The notes: generated from the letters alone by a model not told the origin. A stretch of 23,314 nt of DNA from JBDRGC01 sp043818215 (GCA_043818215.1 JBDRGC010000022.1:1-23314), one strand, 5' to 3'. Shown: positions 15,901 to 23,202, counted from the first letter of the stretch. Numbers and translations: made by a program.

Positions 15901-16094
15901 GTTATGTAGTGGATGTCGAAGATTCACATGCTTTAGCTGAATGTATTACAACATTGTATCGTCAGCCAGAATTACTACACCACCTCGGTCAACAAGCCCA
16001 AAAAGACTATCAAGCTTTTCATACGATAGCTCATTTTGGTGAGCAGATGTTGCAATTGCTTCAAGATACCTACACTCACTCCATCAAAATTTAG
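12993..16094 (+). CDS. three-domain glycosyltransferase, GT2-GT2-GT4
   Basis: A large protein of 1033 residues with three catalytic domains. Domain 1 (about 97-330) is GT2: ISFITPVYNPG, NLGISGNTNQAL, LDHDDL at 185-190 as the metal-binding DxD region, and GAQDWDLALRL (269-279). Domain 2 (about 353-600) is a second GT2: VAIIIPTKDN, VLVFLNNDTEV, TGACMAVRR and GYGDIDFCLRSIDAGYRVVY (543-562). Domain 3 (about 674-1025) is GT4: LLIVTHELTRSGAP, CLWWVHESDF, LHLVCVATLEPRKGQDILL (848-866) and EALPLALIEAM with ISTDAGGISEII (953-964). One chain could therefore add several sugars in order. The start is ATG 12993, after AAGGGAG; a TTG just before it is in frame. No transmembrane segment is clear. The coding sequence is AT-rich in places. 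Confidence 0.9.
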   Translation: MRGILLSIRYALVPAGSRREKVYHTLRVLLLVTRLYGVGVMVTQLKSTIQMYWRRSMKGGSFSQANYNYQVWIGKNEPTKRELQNQHWQIDQFAYRPLISFITPVYNPGIDVLRDTLNAVLAQTYHKWVFCLANASSNPKIAALLDEFSAHDERIRVVHLPENLGISGNTNQALKLANGDFIALLDHDDLVSPEMLYQVVNVLNEKSDLDVVYFDEDKISEDGLERSDPWFKPSRWSPDLLLSTNYLMHSVIRRQLVLDLNGFDTKMDGAQDWDLALRLIERTRKIHHIPKVFYHWRRVAGSAARDANAKPWAFTAQEHCIRTHLQRLGIEGAQVSFPRLGTLRILWPTQNVQVAIIIPTKDNLEILQACLDSIFEKTTYLNYEVILVDNQSDDPDVEVYYQKLEQHPRVRLLYYPHPYNYHAINNWAAYQVDADVLVFLNNDTEVIDPAWLDDLVGWALRPEVGVVGAKLLRPNGKIQHAGMIVGLMGHASHIFEDCDDHVYTHFGSVDWYRDYQAVTGACMAVRRNIFEELQGFDETYIVGYGDIDFCLRSIDAGYRVVYTPFAVLLHYEGGTRGLTLPPSDVLRASVKMFPAMEQGDGYFNPNLSYSSRQPVVRHLQEEPRGERLVRIMREFGLIGAGMGMTEWQDTLLSIPSQILSVDVPRNLIRGQSFSRLLIVTHELTRSGAPIILWMLAKYLKQHGHAVQVISPTDGPLKDDFLQQDIPVTVVPRLLEDARVSIPFLDDIQMVLCNTILTWRVVYAARAFARPCLWWVHESDFGVKLAAKNRSIGRAFEAATQVVFPSRTTKLQYQQFSRYNNLSALLTGFDVNTTITVDEPLFERNDHDLHLVCVATLEPRKGQDILLDAMADLPADVAAHTHCYLIGRTNIDTVFSYKIRWRSWWMKNIHLIGELPNDRVKQYLRQACVFVLSSRDEALPLALIEAMALRKPIISTDAGGISEIIRSGQNGYVVDVEDSHALAECITTLYRQPELLHHLGQQAQKDYQAFHTIAHFGEQMLQLLQDTYTHSIKI

Positions 16095-16501
16095 ATTTAT
16101 TCGGCCAGCTATCACTCAATTACACATTCATCCCCAATGACAAAACGTAGAATTCCTGTCAGGAATCACAGTTTCCCTGTCGGTAAGTGTTCGAAAACAA
16201 GTTACTTGAAGGATTGCTAGTAGCAGATCGCACCGCCAAATTGTTTGGGATCTCCTTTCGATTATGTATGGTTGAATAGGCCTTGACCACCTAATTGTTC
16301 CGGTTACAATTAAGGTATTCGGCTCCCACTCTTTATAGCATTAATGAGCAATTGCTCAATATTTTTAGAGGGGGGTCACGAACGCGTTCCCCTCGATACT
16401 CGTTCATCACAAGGCTCCCCACGCGAAATCCCAGAACCCCCTCCAAGTTTTTGAGATGATACAGTAGGGACAAGTCAAAACCCTTGAATATGGAGACTGA
16501 A
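16095..16501 (+). other. 407-base gap before the secreted-protein gene
   Basis: I see no gene on either strand that resembles a protein family. Small symmetric sequences are present: ATTCCTG/CAGGAAT at 16152-16166 with a one-base centre, the perfect 14-bp palindrome TGAGCAATTGCTCA at 16345-16358, GAACGCGTTC at 16380-16389, and a GAGGGG/CCCCTC stem at 16368-16394. The gap probably holds the promoter and control region of the gene at 16502, but no -35/-10 pair is convincing. GGAG at 16492 is the ribosome binding site. Confidence 0.5.
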
Positions 16502-18427
16502 ATGATTATCAAATTTAGATGGATTCTTCTTTGTTTGTTACTGGTTGTCGTTGTTATTCTGTATGCCGCGCCTATTTTCGCCCAACCTACATCTGTAGGC
16601 GTACCGTTCTCGCCAATACCTGAGGCGAAAGATTTTGCAACGCTTGTTCTTGGGGATCCTTGGGACATGAACGAATATTCCGATATATCGCAATATATGA
16701 ACGAATCAGGTGAACGTGATGTCGTGCGTAATATCAATTTTTACAACGGTATTTTTTCGGCCACTTCGGCTGGACATGTTTTAGGGGATGAACAACAAAA
16801 TGGCTGGTTTTTTACACTTTTTCCTGGTTATGAAACAGCCATTCATACTGGGCGAAGTGGCAGCAAAACCCCAATTGTCTCAAGCGATTATCGATGCTTT
16901 TATGCTGCTATGAAAGTTGACTCCCCAGCCGCAAATCAGTTTGGGCCTGATCAATTTAGAGTTTTCTGGTTTGGTGATGATCGTCTGAATACTGGTGGTG
17001 CTCCTTATGGCTTTACCACCGGCATCCCGCTTTATCCAGAATATGGTGCATCCACTCCATCTCCCATCTGGAAATTGTATAAAATCGATTTACTTACAAC
17101 ACTATCATACGAGGTACCATGGGATGGGCAGCCTGCCTGGCAGGGATTCCGTATAGACCCAACTATTAATGCTGGCATTAACTACGCCGTAGACTGGGTA
17201 CGCCTTACCGATTGCACTCCACAAACCACAGAGGTTTACTTTACACCTGACGTTGGTATCTCGTCTATCTGGTTACGCCCTCAAGGAACAGAGAACTATA
17301 TTCGTGTGGCAACGGATGTTGACGGCTCCGCGGGCTTTTATGAGCTGGATATTCAAGGTGTACAACCGGGCACATACCATGTTGGTTTTGGTGATCAATT
17401 TTCCTGTTGCGTTGATGAGAGTGTGGAAGTTCTCACCATTAACCAAACCCCAATTGCTGCCTTTCATAGTCCTACTTTTTACAGCGGTGAAGATTTTGCT
17501 ACAATGGCTGGGGACGCATGGGATATGAATTCTCCCAATGATTACAGCGAGATTCGCTGCGCTCAATATGATCAAGAAGATGGCTTTCTCGGGATACGAA
17601 CACCGCCTTACATTTTGCAACCGCCAGAATGTCTTGGTCAAGATGAACAGGCTGTAAGCGATCCATCTGTTTTTTTGAATACGCCTGTGCTAATCAACCC
17701 GGCTGAATACCGTTATTTTTCCTTCCGCATGTACGATGATAATCCCTGGCAATTGGTCCCCCAAGGTTCAATGGTTCGTTGGGTTTGGACGGTTCAAGGA
17801 GATAGTGGGCGTCCTGGTTACGAATGTGACTTGGTTAGTCATGATGTGCCCTTTGACGTTAATTGGAATACTTACACCTTAGATCTCTGGGACGCTTTTC
17901 AAGGGTCTGCTGAAGCCTGGTCAGGGATAGCGCAAGATGGTTCTGATGAATGTGATACCCTTCCCAAGAACTGGTGGGAAGGCTCCCCGGTACTCAAAGC
18001 GCGCTTTGACCCAAACGAGAACATCACCGATCACGAATTTTATAACAGAATCGATTGGATTCGCCTCACGAAAGAAATTTCGATCAAGCAGGGAACTTTG
18101 TTTGATTTGCGTATCGAAGTTAATAAAGCGATTAACGAACTTGTATTAAATTTTTACTATACCACCGACCCTAAGAACGATCCCACTCAGCATCCTCTGA
18201 TGATTTACTATCCTCCAACGCCCAACCCTCCTCCAATAGCAAACCATTCCTTGTTTTTACCGGTGGTATTACGAAATTATTCGTCAGAAGAATTAGAGGG
18301 AGAAAAATTCATCTGGGATACATTTTACGTCGAACCTGGAACCTATTATATTTGCGTCCAAGCCGATGATGGTTACAATCAAGCCATTTATTGTAGTGAA
18401 GCGACTGTTAAAGTCTATAACCCTTGA
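16502..18427 (+). CDS. secreted protein of two repeated modules, with LFLPVVLRN motif
   Basis: A protein of 641 residues with an N-terminal signal peptide (positive MIIKFR, hydrophobic core 7-22, probable cleavage near Ala27 before QPT). Two copies of an about 193-residue domain follow, each opening with DFAT, GD-x-WDM and closing with DW(V/I)RLT: copy 1 about 43-236, copy 2 about 329-522. Each contains a YR-x-F stretch and many aromatic residues, like a jelly-roll carbohydrate-binding fold (inference). Each copy is followed by an Ig-like stretch ending in a PGTY strand. LFLPVVLRN (about 584-592), a motif common near the ends of extracellular Chloroflexota proteins, lies inside the last one rather than at the terminus. 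No catalytic motif is recognised. The start is ATG 16502 after GGAG; TTG 16484 and ATG 16490 are less likely. The stop overlaps the next start by one base. Confidence 0.75.
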   Translation: MIIKFRWILLCLLLVVVVILYAAPIFAQPTSVGVPFSPIPEAKDFATLVLGDPWDMNEYSDISQYMNESGERDVVRNINFYNGIFSATSAGHVLGDEQQNGWFFTLFPGYETAIHTGRSGSKTPIVSSDYRCFYAAMKVDSPAANQFGPDQFRVFWFGDDRLNTGGAPYGFTTGIPLYPEYGASTPSPIWKLYKIDLLTTLSYEVPWDGQPAWQGFRIDPTINAGINYAVDWVRLTDCTPQTTEVYFTPDVGISSIWLRPQGTENYIRVATDVDGSAGFYELDIQGVQPGTYHVGFGDQFSCCVDESVEVLTINQTPIAAFHSPTFYSGEDFATMAGDAWDMNSPNDYSEIRCAQYDQEDGFLGIRTPPYILQPPECLGQDEQAVSDPSVFLNTPVLINPAEYRYFSFRMYDDNPWQLVPQGSMVRWVWTVQGDSGRPGYECDLVSHDVPFDVNWNTYTLDLWDAFQGSAEAWSGIAQDGSDECDTLPKNWWEGSPVLKARFDPNENITDHEFYNRIDWIRLTKEISIKQGTLFDLRIEVNKAINELVLNFYYTTDPKNDPTQHPLMIYYPPTPNPPPIANHSLFLPVVLRNYSSEELEGEKFIWDTFYVEPGTYYICVQADDGYNQAIYCSEATVKVYNP

Positions 18428-19416
18428 TGTCTTCCTCCGCTGTTTCCATCATCATCCCCAACTGGAACGGAGCCAACGTTCTCCCCCGCTGCCTGACCGC
18501 ATTATCCGCCCAAACCTTCACCGACTACGAAGCCATAGTTGTGGATAACGCCTCCACCGATGGCTCTGTAGACAACCTGGAAGCGCAGTGGCCCAATGTG
18601 CAGGTTATCCGATTAGATCGCAATCTCGGCTTCGCCGCCGCCAACAACATCGGAGCGCATCATGCCCGCGGGCGTTGGCTGGCATTGCTCAACAACGATG
18701 CCTTCCCCGAACCAGGTTGGTTGGCCGCCCTCGTGCAGGCGACGCGCACACACCCCGAATTTACTTTCTTCGCATCTCGACTAATCCAAGCCGAGGCTCC
18801 AAACTTACTCGACGGAGCGGGAGACGTATACCATATCACCGGTCTGGCATGGCGGCGCTGCTACAATATTCCCGTTGACCAATGCGGAACCCAGATCGAA
18901 GAAGTTTTCAGCCCATGTGCTGCCGCCGCCTTATACCCGCGAGATGCCTTTTTGGAAGTCGGCGGTTTTGATGAAGACTTTGGCAGTTACCACGAAGACG
19001 TCGATATCGGCTTCCGCCTGCGCCTGCGTGGACACCACTGCCTGTATATCCCCGACGCAATTGTCCACCATATCGGTTCAGCCAGCACCGGCAAACAAAG
19101 TGATTTTTCGGTTTATTACGGGCACAGAAACCTGGTCTGGTCATACACCCAAAACATGCCCGGTTTTTTGTTTTGGGTGTATTTGCCTGCCCATCTATAT
19201 GTAACCATAATTTTCCTGATACATTATTCTCTGCGCGGGCAGGCCAAAGCCATTTGGAAAGCCAAACTCCACGCCCTCACAGGGCTGCCCGCCGCTTTGC
19301 GCAAACGCCGGATCGTGCAATCGCATCGACAAGTACACCCAACTGAAATCTCGCGTGTCTTAGAGCATACCTGGCTTAAACCATACCTGTTGAACTTCCG
19401 GGCGCGCCTGCGGTGA
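18427..19416 (+). CDS. GT2 family glycosyltransferase
   Basis: A transferase of 329 residues. Motifs in order are VSIIIPNWNGANVLPRCLTA, VVDNASTDGS, LDRNLGFAAANNIGA, LALLNNDAFPEPGWLAAL with the metal-binding NND, FSPCAAAALYPRDAFLEVGG, and GSYHEDVDIGFRLRLRGHHC containing the ED acidic pair of the catalytic region. A hydrophobic segment follows (GFLFWVYLPAHLYVTIIFLI), so the protein is probably membrane-associated. It resembles rhamnosyltransferase-like GT2 enzymes, which would suit the rhamnose supply of this locus, but the donor is not proven. ATG 18427 shares its first base with the preceding stop (TGATG). The gene is GC-rich, unlike the block before it, and overlaps the next gene's possible GTG start by four bases. 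Confidence 0.92.
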   Translation: MSSSAVSIIIPNWNGANVLPRCLTALSAQTFTDYEAIVVDNASTDGSVDNLEAQWPNVQVIRLDRNLGFAAANNIGAHHARGRWLALLNNDAFPEPGWLAALVQATRTHPEFTFFASRLIQAEAPNLLDGAGDVYHITGLAWRRCYNIPVDQCGTQIEEVFSPCAAAALYPRDAFLEVGGFDEDFGSYHEDVDIGFRLRLRGHHCLYIPDAIVHHIGSASTGKQSDFSVYYGHRNLVWSYTQNMPGFLFWVYLPAHLYVTIIFLIHYSLRGQAKAIWKAKLHALTGLPAALRKRRIVQSHRQVHPTEISRVLEHTWLKPYLLNFRARLR

Positions 19417-19418
19417 AA

Positions 19419-20327
19419 ATGAAGATGACCCAACCAACCCTCTCCATCTGCATCGTCACCTATCGAGCGCGGGCCTACCTCCAAAAATGCCTGCGCTCGA
19501 TTTACGCTACCCCACCCCAGGCCAACTTCGAAATCATCGTAGTGGACAACAACTCCCAAGACGGCACGGTGGAAATGCTGCGGGACGAATTCCCACAAGT
19601 ACGCCTGATTCAGAATCAGGGCAACGCAGGCTTCACCCGCCCCATGAATCAGGCTATGCGGGCTGCCACGGGCCGCTGCCTGCTGCAACTCAACCCCGAC
19701 ACCCTGCCCTATCCCCACGCCCTCGATTTGCTGGTAGGATTCATGGATGCCCACCCCGACGCCGGCATACTCGGCCCCAAAGTGTTGAACCCCGATGGCA
19801 GCCTGCAAGCCCCCTGCCGACGGGGAGATTCCCGCCCCTGGGCCGTCATCAGTTACTTCACCGGGCTGTCTTGGCTGTTCCCGGATAAAGCCTTTTTCAA
19901 TGGCTACCTGTTGACCCATCTGGACGAAGATCAAACATATCCCGTGGATGGCGTCTCGGGTTCCTGTATGCTTATCCGCAGGGACGTCATCGCTCAGATT
20001 GGCTACTACGACGAGCGTTTCTTCGCTTACCAGGAAGACGCCGACTACTGCCTGCGGGCGCGTCAGGCTGACTGGAAAGTATATTACTACCCCCAGGCTC
20101 AAATCACCCACTACGGCGGGCAAGGCGGCTCCCGCGTTCAGCCCTACCGCTCGATCTGGGAGTGGCACCGCTCTTATTACCTGTATTACCGCAAACACTT
20201 CGCTGCTGATTACTTCTTCCTGTTCAATTGGTTTTATTACACCGCCATGTTGATAAAACTACTCCTGTCGCTTTCGAAGAACCTCCTCTCGAGCAACGCT
20301 TTTGCCGGGGCACGCAAACCAGGCTGA
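19419..20327 (+). CDS. GT2 family glycosyltransferase, rhamnosyltransferase-like
   Basis: A protein of about 302 residues with LSICIVTYRARAYLQKCLRS, IIVVDNNSQDGTVEML, NQGNAGFTRPMNQAM, LLQLNPDTLPYPHAL (NPD as the metal-binding motif), GILGPKVLNPDGSLQAPCRR, VSGSCMLIRRDVI, and FFAYQEDADYCLRARQADWK with the ED pair. GP-K-x-x-NPDGSLQ and CRR are typical of WbbL-type rhamnosyl- and related transferases. The C-terminal hydrophobic segment (FFLFNWFYYTAMLIKLLLSL) suggests membrane contact. Three starts are close: GTG 19413 overlapping the previous stop as GTGA, ATG 19419 and ATG 19425. I take 19419, and none has a strong ribosome binding site. With its neighbour it forms a coupled GC-rich pair. Confidence 0.92.
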   Translation: MKMTQPTLSICIVTYRARAYLQKCLRSIYATPPQANFEIIVVDNNSQDGTVEMLRDEFPQVRLIQNQGNAGFTRPMNQAMRAATGRCLLQLNPDTLPYPHALDLLVGFMDAHPDAGILGPKVLNPDGSLQAPCRRGDSRPWAVISYFTGLSWLFPDKAFFNGYLLTHLDEDQTYPVDGVSGSCMLIRRDVIAQIGYYDERFFAYQEDADYCLRARQADWKVYYYPQAQITHYGGQGGSRVQPYRSIWEWHRSYYLYYRKHFAADYFFLFNWFYYTAMLIKLLLSLSKNLLSSNAFAGARKPG

Positions 20328-20395
20328 ACGGGCACCTTCACAAATTGGGGGAGAGCGACTGACTTTTAATTCATCACCCCGCCGCAAGGAAATCT

Positions 20396-20410
20396 AAAAC
20401 AAGGTGTTTT
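20396..20410 (+). promoter_or_regulatory. hairpin covering the ribosome binding site of the following gene
   Basis: AAAACA, AGG, TGTTTT forms a perfect 6-bp stem whose loop and 5' arm include the AAGG that serves as the only nearby Shine-Dalgarno sequence for ATG 20414. The stem is A/T-rich and weak, so an effect on translation is possible but not certain. Confidence 0.3.
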
Positions 20411-20413
20411 CCT

Positions 20414-21784
20414 ATGAGTAGCCCGTTGAAAAGAGTTCAGAATAGCTCCCTGAAAGCCGATGAGATAAATTTCTCCCAAAACGGGTTGAAACGCCGCCGT
20501 TCGTTCGAACGAATTTTGGCCCTGGTTCTACTTGCCATCCTTTTGAGTTGCGTGAGTATCGTGGCTGTTGTGGAAATCCGGCCTTATTTCGGAGCACAGG
20601 TCGCCAACTATATGCGGAATCTTATAGGCCCCCAGGCTGTGGCCCAGATCGAAGCCGTCGTATTCCAGGTTCAGGACACAGTGAAACATTGGCAGTACCA
20701 ATACGGCGTCAAACAGGCCGAAGCTCCTTGGGGGAGCAGTGCAATCCCACTGGAACCGACTCCCTTCACTCAAGTCTCTATCGGGGGAGCATCTCTTACC
20801 CCGGAACCCATAAAACTCACTCCAATTCCCTCTGCTGCTACCGAAACACCTGCCGCCATGGAGCAGTCAGAGACGACTCAGGATCAGTTCCCCGTAAAGG
20901 CAGCCAGCCCCACACCGACACCTACTCCTTATGTATGGCAGCTTTCCGCACTGATCCCGTTTGGCTCAATGGAGGGCGAAGGGGTCTGGCTGCCCTACCT
21001 GTACGACCGGGATGGTTATATGGTGGCTGCGCGCACATTTCTGCAGCCGGATCCAGAGCGTCCCTATGCGGTCGTGGCAGTTGTGGCGTTTGATTTGACC
21101 CGCACCCGACTGCACTTCGTTTTAGGATTTAACGAGCCTTCCCTGCCTGACGGACCTAAGGGTGACGGCTTGATCTCTAAAAAGGACCGGGAGGCGGGTG
21201 TTCTACTGGCCGCCTTCAACGGCGGATTCAGAGCGGCGAACGGCCAGTTTGGGGCCATGGCGGATGGCATCGTAGCCCTGCCGCCGAAGAGCGGAATGGC
21301 AACCGTTGGGATCTACCGCAGCGGAGAGGTTCGGATTGGAAGTTGGGGCGAAGAGATCAACGATACCCCGGATCTACAAGCATGGCGCCAGAACTGCCGC
21401 TTGATCATTCAGGCTGGGGAGATATCGCCCAGGGTACACAACAATTCGATCGTAGATTGGGGTGGTACGATCACTAACCAGATTGTCACCCGGCGTTCTG
21501 GCATGGGCCTCGATCAGGAAGCTAAGACCCTGTACTATTTCGCCGGTCCGAGCCTGAGTATGCCCGCCCTGGCAGATGCCATGCTGGCCGCCGGCGTGCA
21601 ATCCGGGATGCTGCTGGATATCAATCATTTTTGGGTTCATTTTACAGCCATTCACGCCGAAGAGGGCCGGCTGATTGCGGAACCGCTGTTGCCAAAAGAT
21701 ATGATCGATCACATTGATCGCTATTTAGCCCCGTCTCCGGCTGATTTCTTTTACATCACGCTACTGGATAGCCACATACCATAA
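20414..21784 (+). CDS. membrane-anchored phosphodiester glycosidase (NAGPA/DUF2233-like)
   Basis: A protein of 456 residues. A basic cytoplasmic N terminus (LKRRRSFER) is followed by one transmembrane segment (about 33-55), a Pro/Thr/Ser-rich linker (about 110-172, with PTPTPTP) and an extracytoplasmic domain (about 185-450). The domain has AAFNGGFRAANGQFGAMADG (267-286), GVQSGMLLDINHF (394-406) and TRRSGMGLD, matching the layout of the NAGPA-type domain of phosphodiester alpha-GlcNAcases and bacterial relatives that cleave sugar-phosphodiester links. It may trim or remodel the exported glycan, or remove phosphodiester-linked caps. Substrate is unknown. The start is ATG 20414 after an AAGG that lies in a small hairpin. 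It follows the GT2 pair after 86 bases. Confidence 0.72.
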   Translation: MSSPLKRVQNSSLKADEINFSQNGLKRRRSFERILALVLLAILLSCVSIVAVVEIRPYFGAQVANYMRNLIGPQAVAQIEAVVFQVQDTVKHWQYQYGVKQAEAPWGSSAIPLEPTPFTQVSIGGASLTPEPIKLTPIPSAATETPAAMEQSETTQDQFPVKAASPTPTPTPYVWQLSALIPFGSMEGEGVWLPYLYDRDGYMVAARTFLQPDPERPYAVVAVVAFDLTRTRLHFVLGFNEPSLPDGPKGDGLISKKDREAGVLLAAFNGGFRAANGQFGAMADGIVALPPKSGMATVGIYRSGEVRIGSWGEEINDTPDLQAWRQNCRLIIQAGEISPRVHNNSIVDWGGTITNQIVTRRSGMGLDQEAKTLYYFAGPSLSMPALADAMLAAGVQSGMLLDINHFWVHFTAIHAEEGRLIAEPLLPKDMIDHIDRYLAPSPADFFYITLLDSHIP

Positions 21785-21794
21785 TTCTTCATTC

Positions 21795-22006
21795 GCAGTA
21801 CCGCAAAAGTCGCACATTATCTAACGGCAGACCCTTCGATTCAACTCAGGACAAGCCGCAGACGGCAGACCGCCGAAATCGGGCACTTGGAGATTGTTTT
21901 ACATCCGCTGTACGTGCCTCCAGCGTTGCGTTCCCGCAGAGGAGAGGTCGGTAGTTGGTGGTCTGCCGTCACTTCAGAGCATCCCGTGTTAGTTTTGCGG
22001 TACTGC
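21795..22006 (+). repeat. 212-bp segment bounded by 14-bp perfect inverted repeats
   Basis: GCAGTACCGCAAAA at 21795-21808 is the exact reverse complement of TTTTGCGGTACTGC at 21993-22006. Inside, ACGGCAGACC occurs at 21824-21833 and 21862-21871 and inverted as GGTCTGCCGT at 21960-21969. There is no transposase frame and no clear target-site duplication. The nested symmetry suggests a small non-autonomous mobile element or a large hairpin. Confidence 0.65.
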
Positions 22007-22137
22007 CAAAATGCTCTAGCCGCTGTCCTTCGCGAAGCATCCCTGTGGGACGGCGGCGGGGACGGCGCTGGGAGCATCTTTGAAATAACCCGTCACTTAC
22101 TTTTTTACCACTACCAACTGGTCTTATGGGAAAAGAC

Positions 22138-22377
22138 TCAATCACCCGCATCGCCTGAAACCTCCGAGCATTCGCATCGCTGCTCAACTGATCCGACTTC
22201 CTCTGGTACAGCGCTACTCCCCTCATCTTTCGTTTCCTCATCATACTCACTGGCCAGTCCCACCGCGTTCTCCAGCCAGATCTCGGCCGCCGCCGCGTTC
22301 AGATCAGGGGTCGCCGTCCACTCCTGTTTGCAGTTGACTGGGCTTTGCCAGAGAGGTACGCGGCGCGATTTGCTGAC
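22138..22377 (-). pseudogene. possible minus-strand gene remnant, unknown family
   Basis: On the minus strand a frame is open between a stop ending at 22378 and its own stop at 22138. It reads KQEWTATPDLNAAAAEIWLE and NAVGLASEYDEETKDEG, a composition that looks protein-like, but there is no plausible start codon near its beginning. It may be the end of a gene cut off by rearrangement. I do not recognise the family. Confidence 0.25.
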
Positions 22378-22386
22378 TCAGGTTTC

Positions 22387-22592
22387 TCTACCGTACATTT
22401 GAGATAGTCGATTATAATTAGAACGCGAACACCGTGCCGGTACGGCGTGACACGGATTAAGCGGATGCTCGCCGATTTTTTCAGTAAATGCTAAATACAA
22501 GCGGCTAATTCTTTCTCAAACACGGATTTTAATCCGTGCAAATCCGCAGAATCAGCGGCAATCCGCGTTTTATTTCGTAGATGTACGGTAGA
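22387..22592 (+). repeat. 206-bp segment bounded by 12-bp perfect inverted repeats
   Basis: TCTACCGTACAT at 22387-22398 is matched by ATGTACGGTAGA at 22581-22592. The interior holds CACGGATTAAGCGG, a perfect 8-bp hairpin CACGGATT/AATCCGTG (22521-22538), and GCAAATCCGC and GGCAATCCGCG words. No coding frame. It ends about 50 bases before the flavodoxin-like gene and could be a repeat element or part of its leader. Confidence 0.5.
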
Positions 22593-22643
22593 AAAATGTT
22601 GAGTAGCGACTACAGCCGCTGATCCGATAAATTGGAGGATGAA

Positions 22644-23162
22644 ATGGATATTCAAGTTCTGGTGGCTTTCGCCACCAAGTACGGTGCGACGGCAGAGATT
22701 GCCGAGAAGATTGGTCAAGTGCTTCGTGAAGCAGGTCTGCGTACTGACGTGCTATCTATGGATCGCGTCGGCGACCTGACCCCTTACCAGGCAGTTGTCC
22801 TTGGCAGCGCGGTTTACATAGGCCTATGGCGCAAGGAGGCAGCGACGTTCTTGAAGTCCAATGAGAAGGCGTTGACTGAGCGGTCGGTGTGGCTGTTTTC
22901 AAGTGGGCCCACGGGCGAGGGAGAATTGGCGGAGTTGACGGAAGGCTGGCGATTCCCCAAGTCGCTGCAACTCGTCGCTGACCGCATCCAGCCTCGCGAC
23001 ATCACCATCTTTCATGGCGATGTGGACATGAAAAAGCTAAACTTCATCGAAAAATGGATGGTCAAGAACGTCGAAACGTCTCTTGGCGACTTTCGTGATT
23101 GGGATGCCATCACTTCCTGGGCCACGGCTATCGCCGATGTGCTGAAGGAAGCGAGTTCCTGA
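22644..23162 (+). CDS. flavodoxin domain protein
   Basis: A protein of 172 residues. The N-terminal VLVAFATKYGATAEIAEKIG is the FMN-phosphate-binding loop after the first strand of a flavodoxin fold. AVVLGSAVYIGLWRKEAATF and VWLFSSGPTGEGEL are the second and third flavin-contacting stretches, as in the Flavodoxin_5 group that includes menaquinone-dependent protoporphyrinogen dehydrogenases (HemG-like). The C-terminal DWDAITSWATAIADVL matches the end of that group. It is a cytoplasmic electron carrier or flavoenzyme; the partner is unknown. The start is ATG 22644 with GGAGG five bases upstream. TTG 22632 is in frame but lies before that site. It is unrelated to the glycan genes and appears to be a single-gene unit. 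Confidence 0.85.
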   Translation: MDIQVLVAFATKYGATAEIAEKIGQVLREAGLRTDVLSMDRVGDLTPYQAVVLGSAVYIGLWRKEAATFLKSNEKALTERSVWLFSSGPTGEGELAELTEGWRFPKSLQLVADRIQPRDITIFHGDVDMKKLNFIEKWMVKNVETSLGDFRDWDAITSWATAIADVLKEASS

Positions 23163-23202
23163 GCGTTAGGAATGACTGTACTGAAAAAACTCTCTTACCG
23201 CG

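Larger units (their letters stand above)
21785..22643 (+). other. 859-base gap with inverted-repeat segments, no convincing gene
   Basis: The longest + frame here (21887-22402) has no recognisable family pattern and an odd composition, so it is not called. The gap holds two segments bounded by inverted repeats (21795-22006 and 22387-22592), a possible minus-strand coding remnant between them (22138-22377), and a small hairpin at 22521-22538. Words such as CCCTTCGATTCAACTCAGG and AATCCGTGCAAATCCGC are of the kind found in dispersed repeats. It separates the glycan locus from an unrelated flavodoxin gene. Confidence 0.6.

Noticed and set aside
16333..16737. Minus-strand frame of 134 codons over the start of the secreted-protein gene
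   Set aside because: It overlaps a signal-peptide-bearing gene with a good ribosome binding site and has no family pattern.
19224..20198. Minus-strand frame of 324 codons opposite the two GT2 genes
   Set aside because: It is a mirror of GC-rich codons of two well-supported transferases; no family motif is visible.
20396..20410. Rho-independent terminator
   Set aside because: The stem is A/T-rich, not followed by a T run on its own, and runs directly into a start codon.
21887..22402. 171-codon + frame in the late gap
   Set aside because: It has no recognisable family, overlaps an inverted-repeat element and has Ser-rich, uneven composition typical of non-coding sequence.
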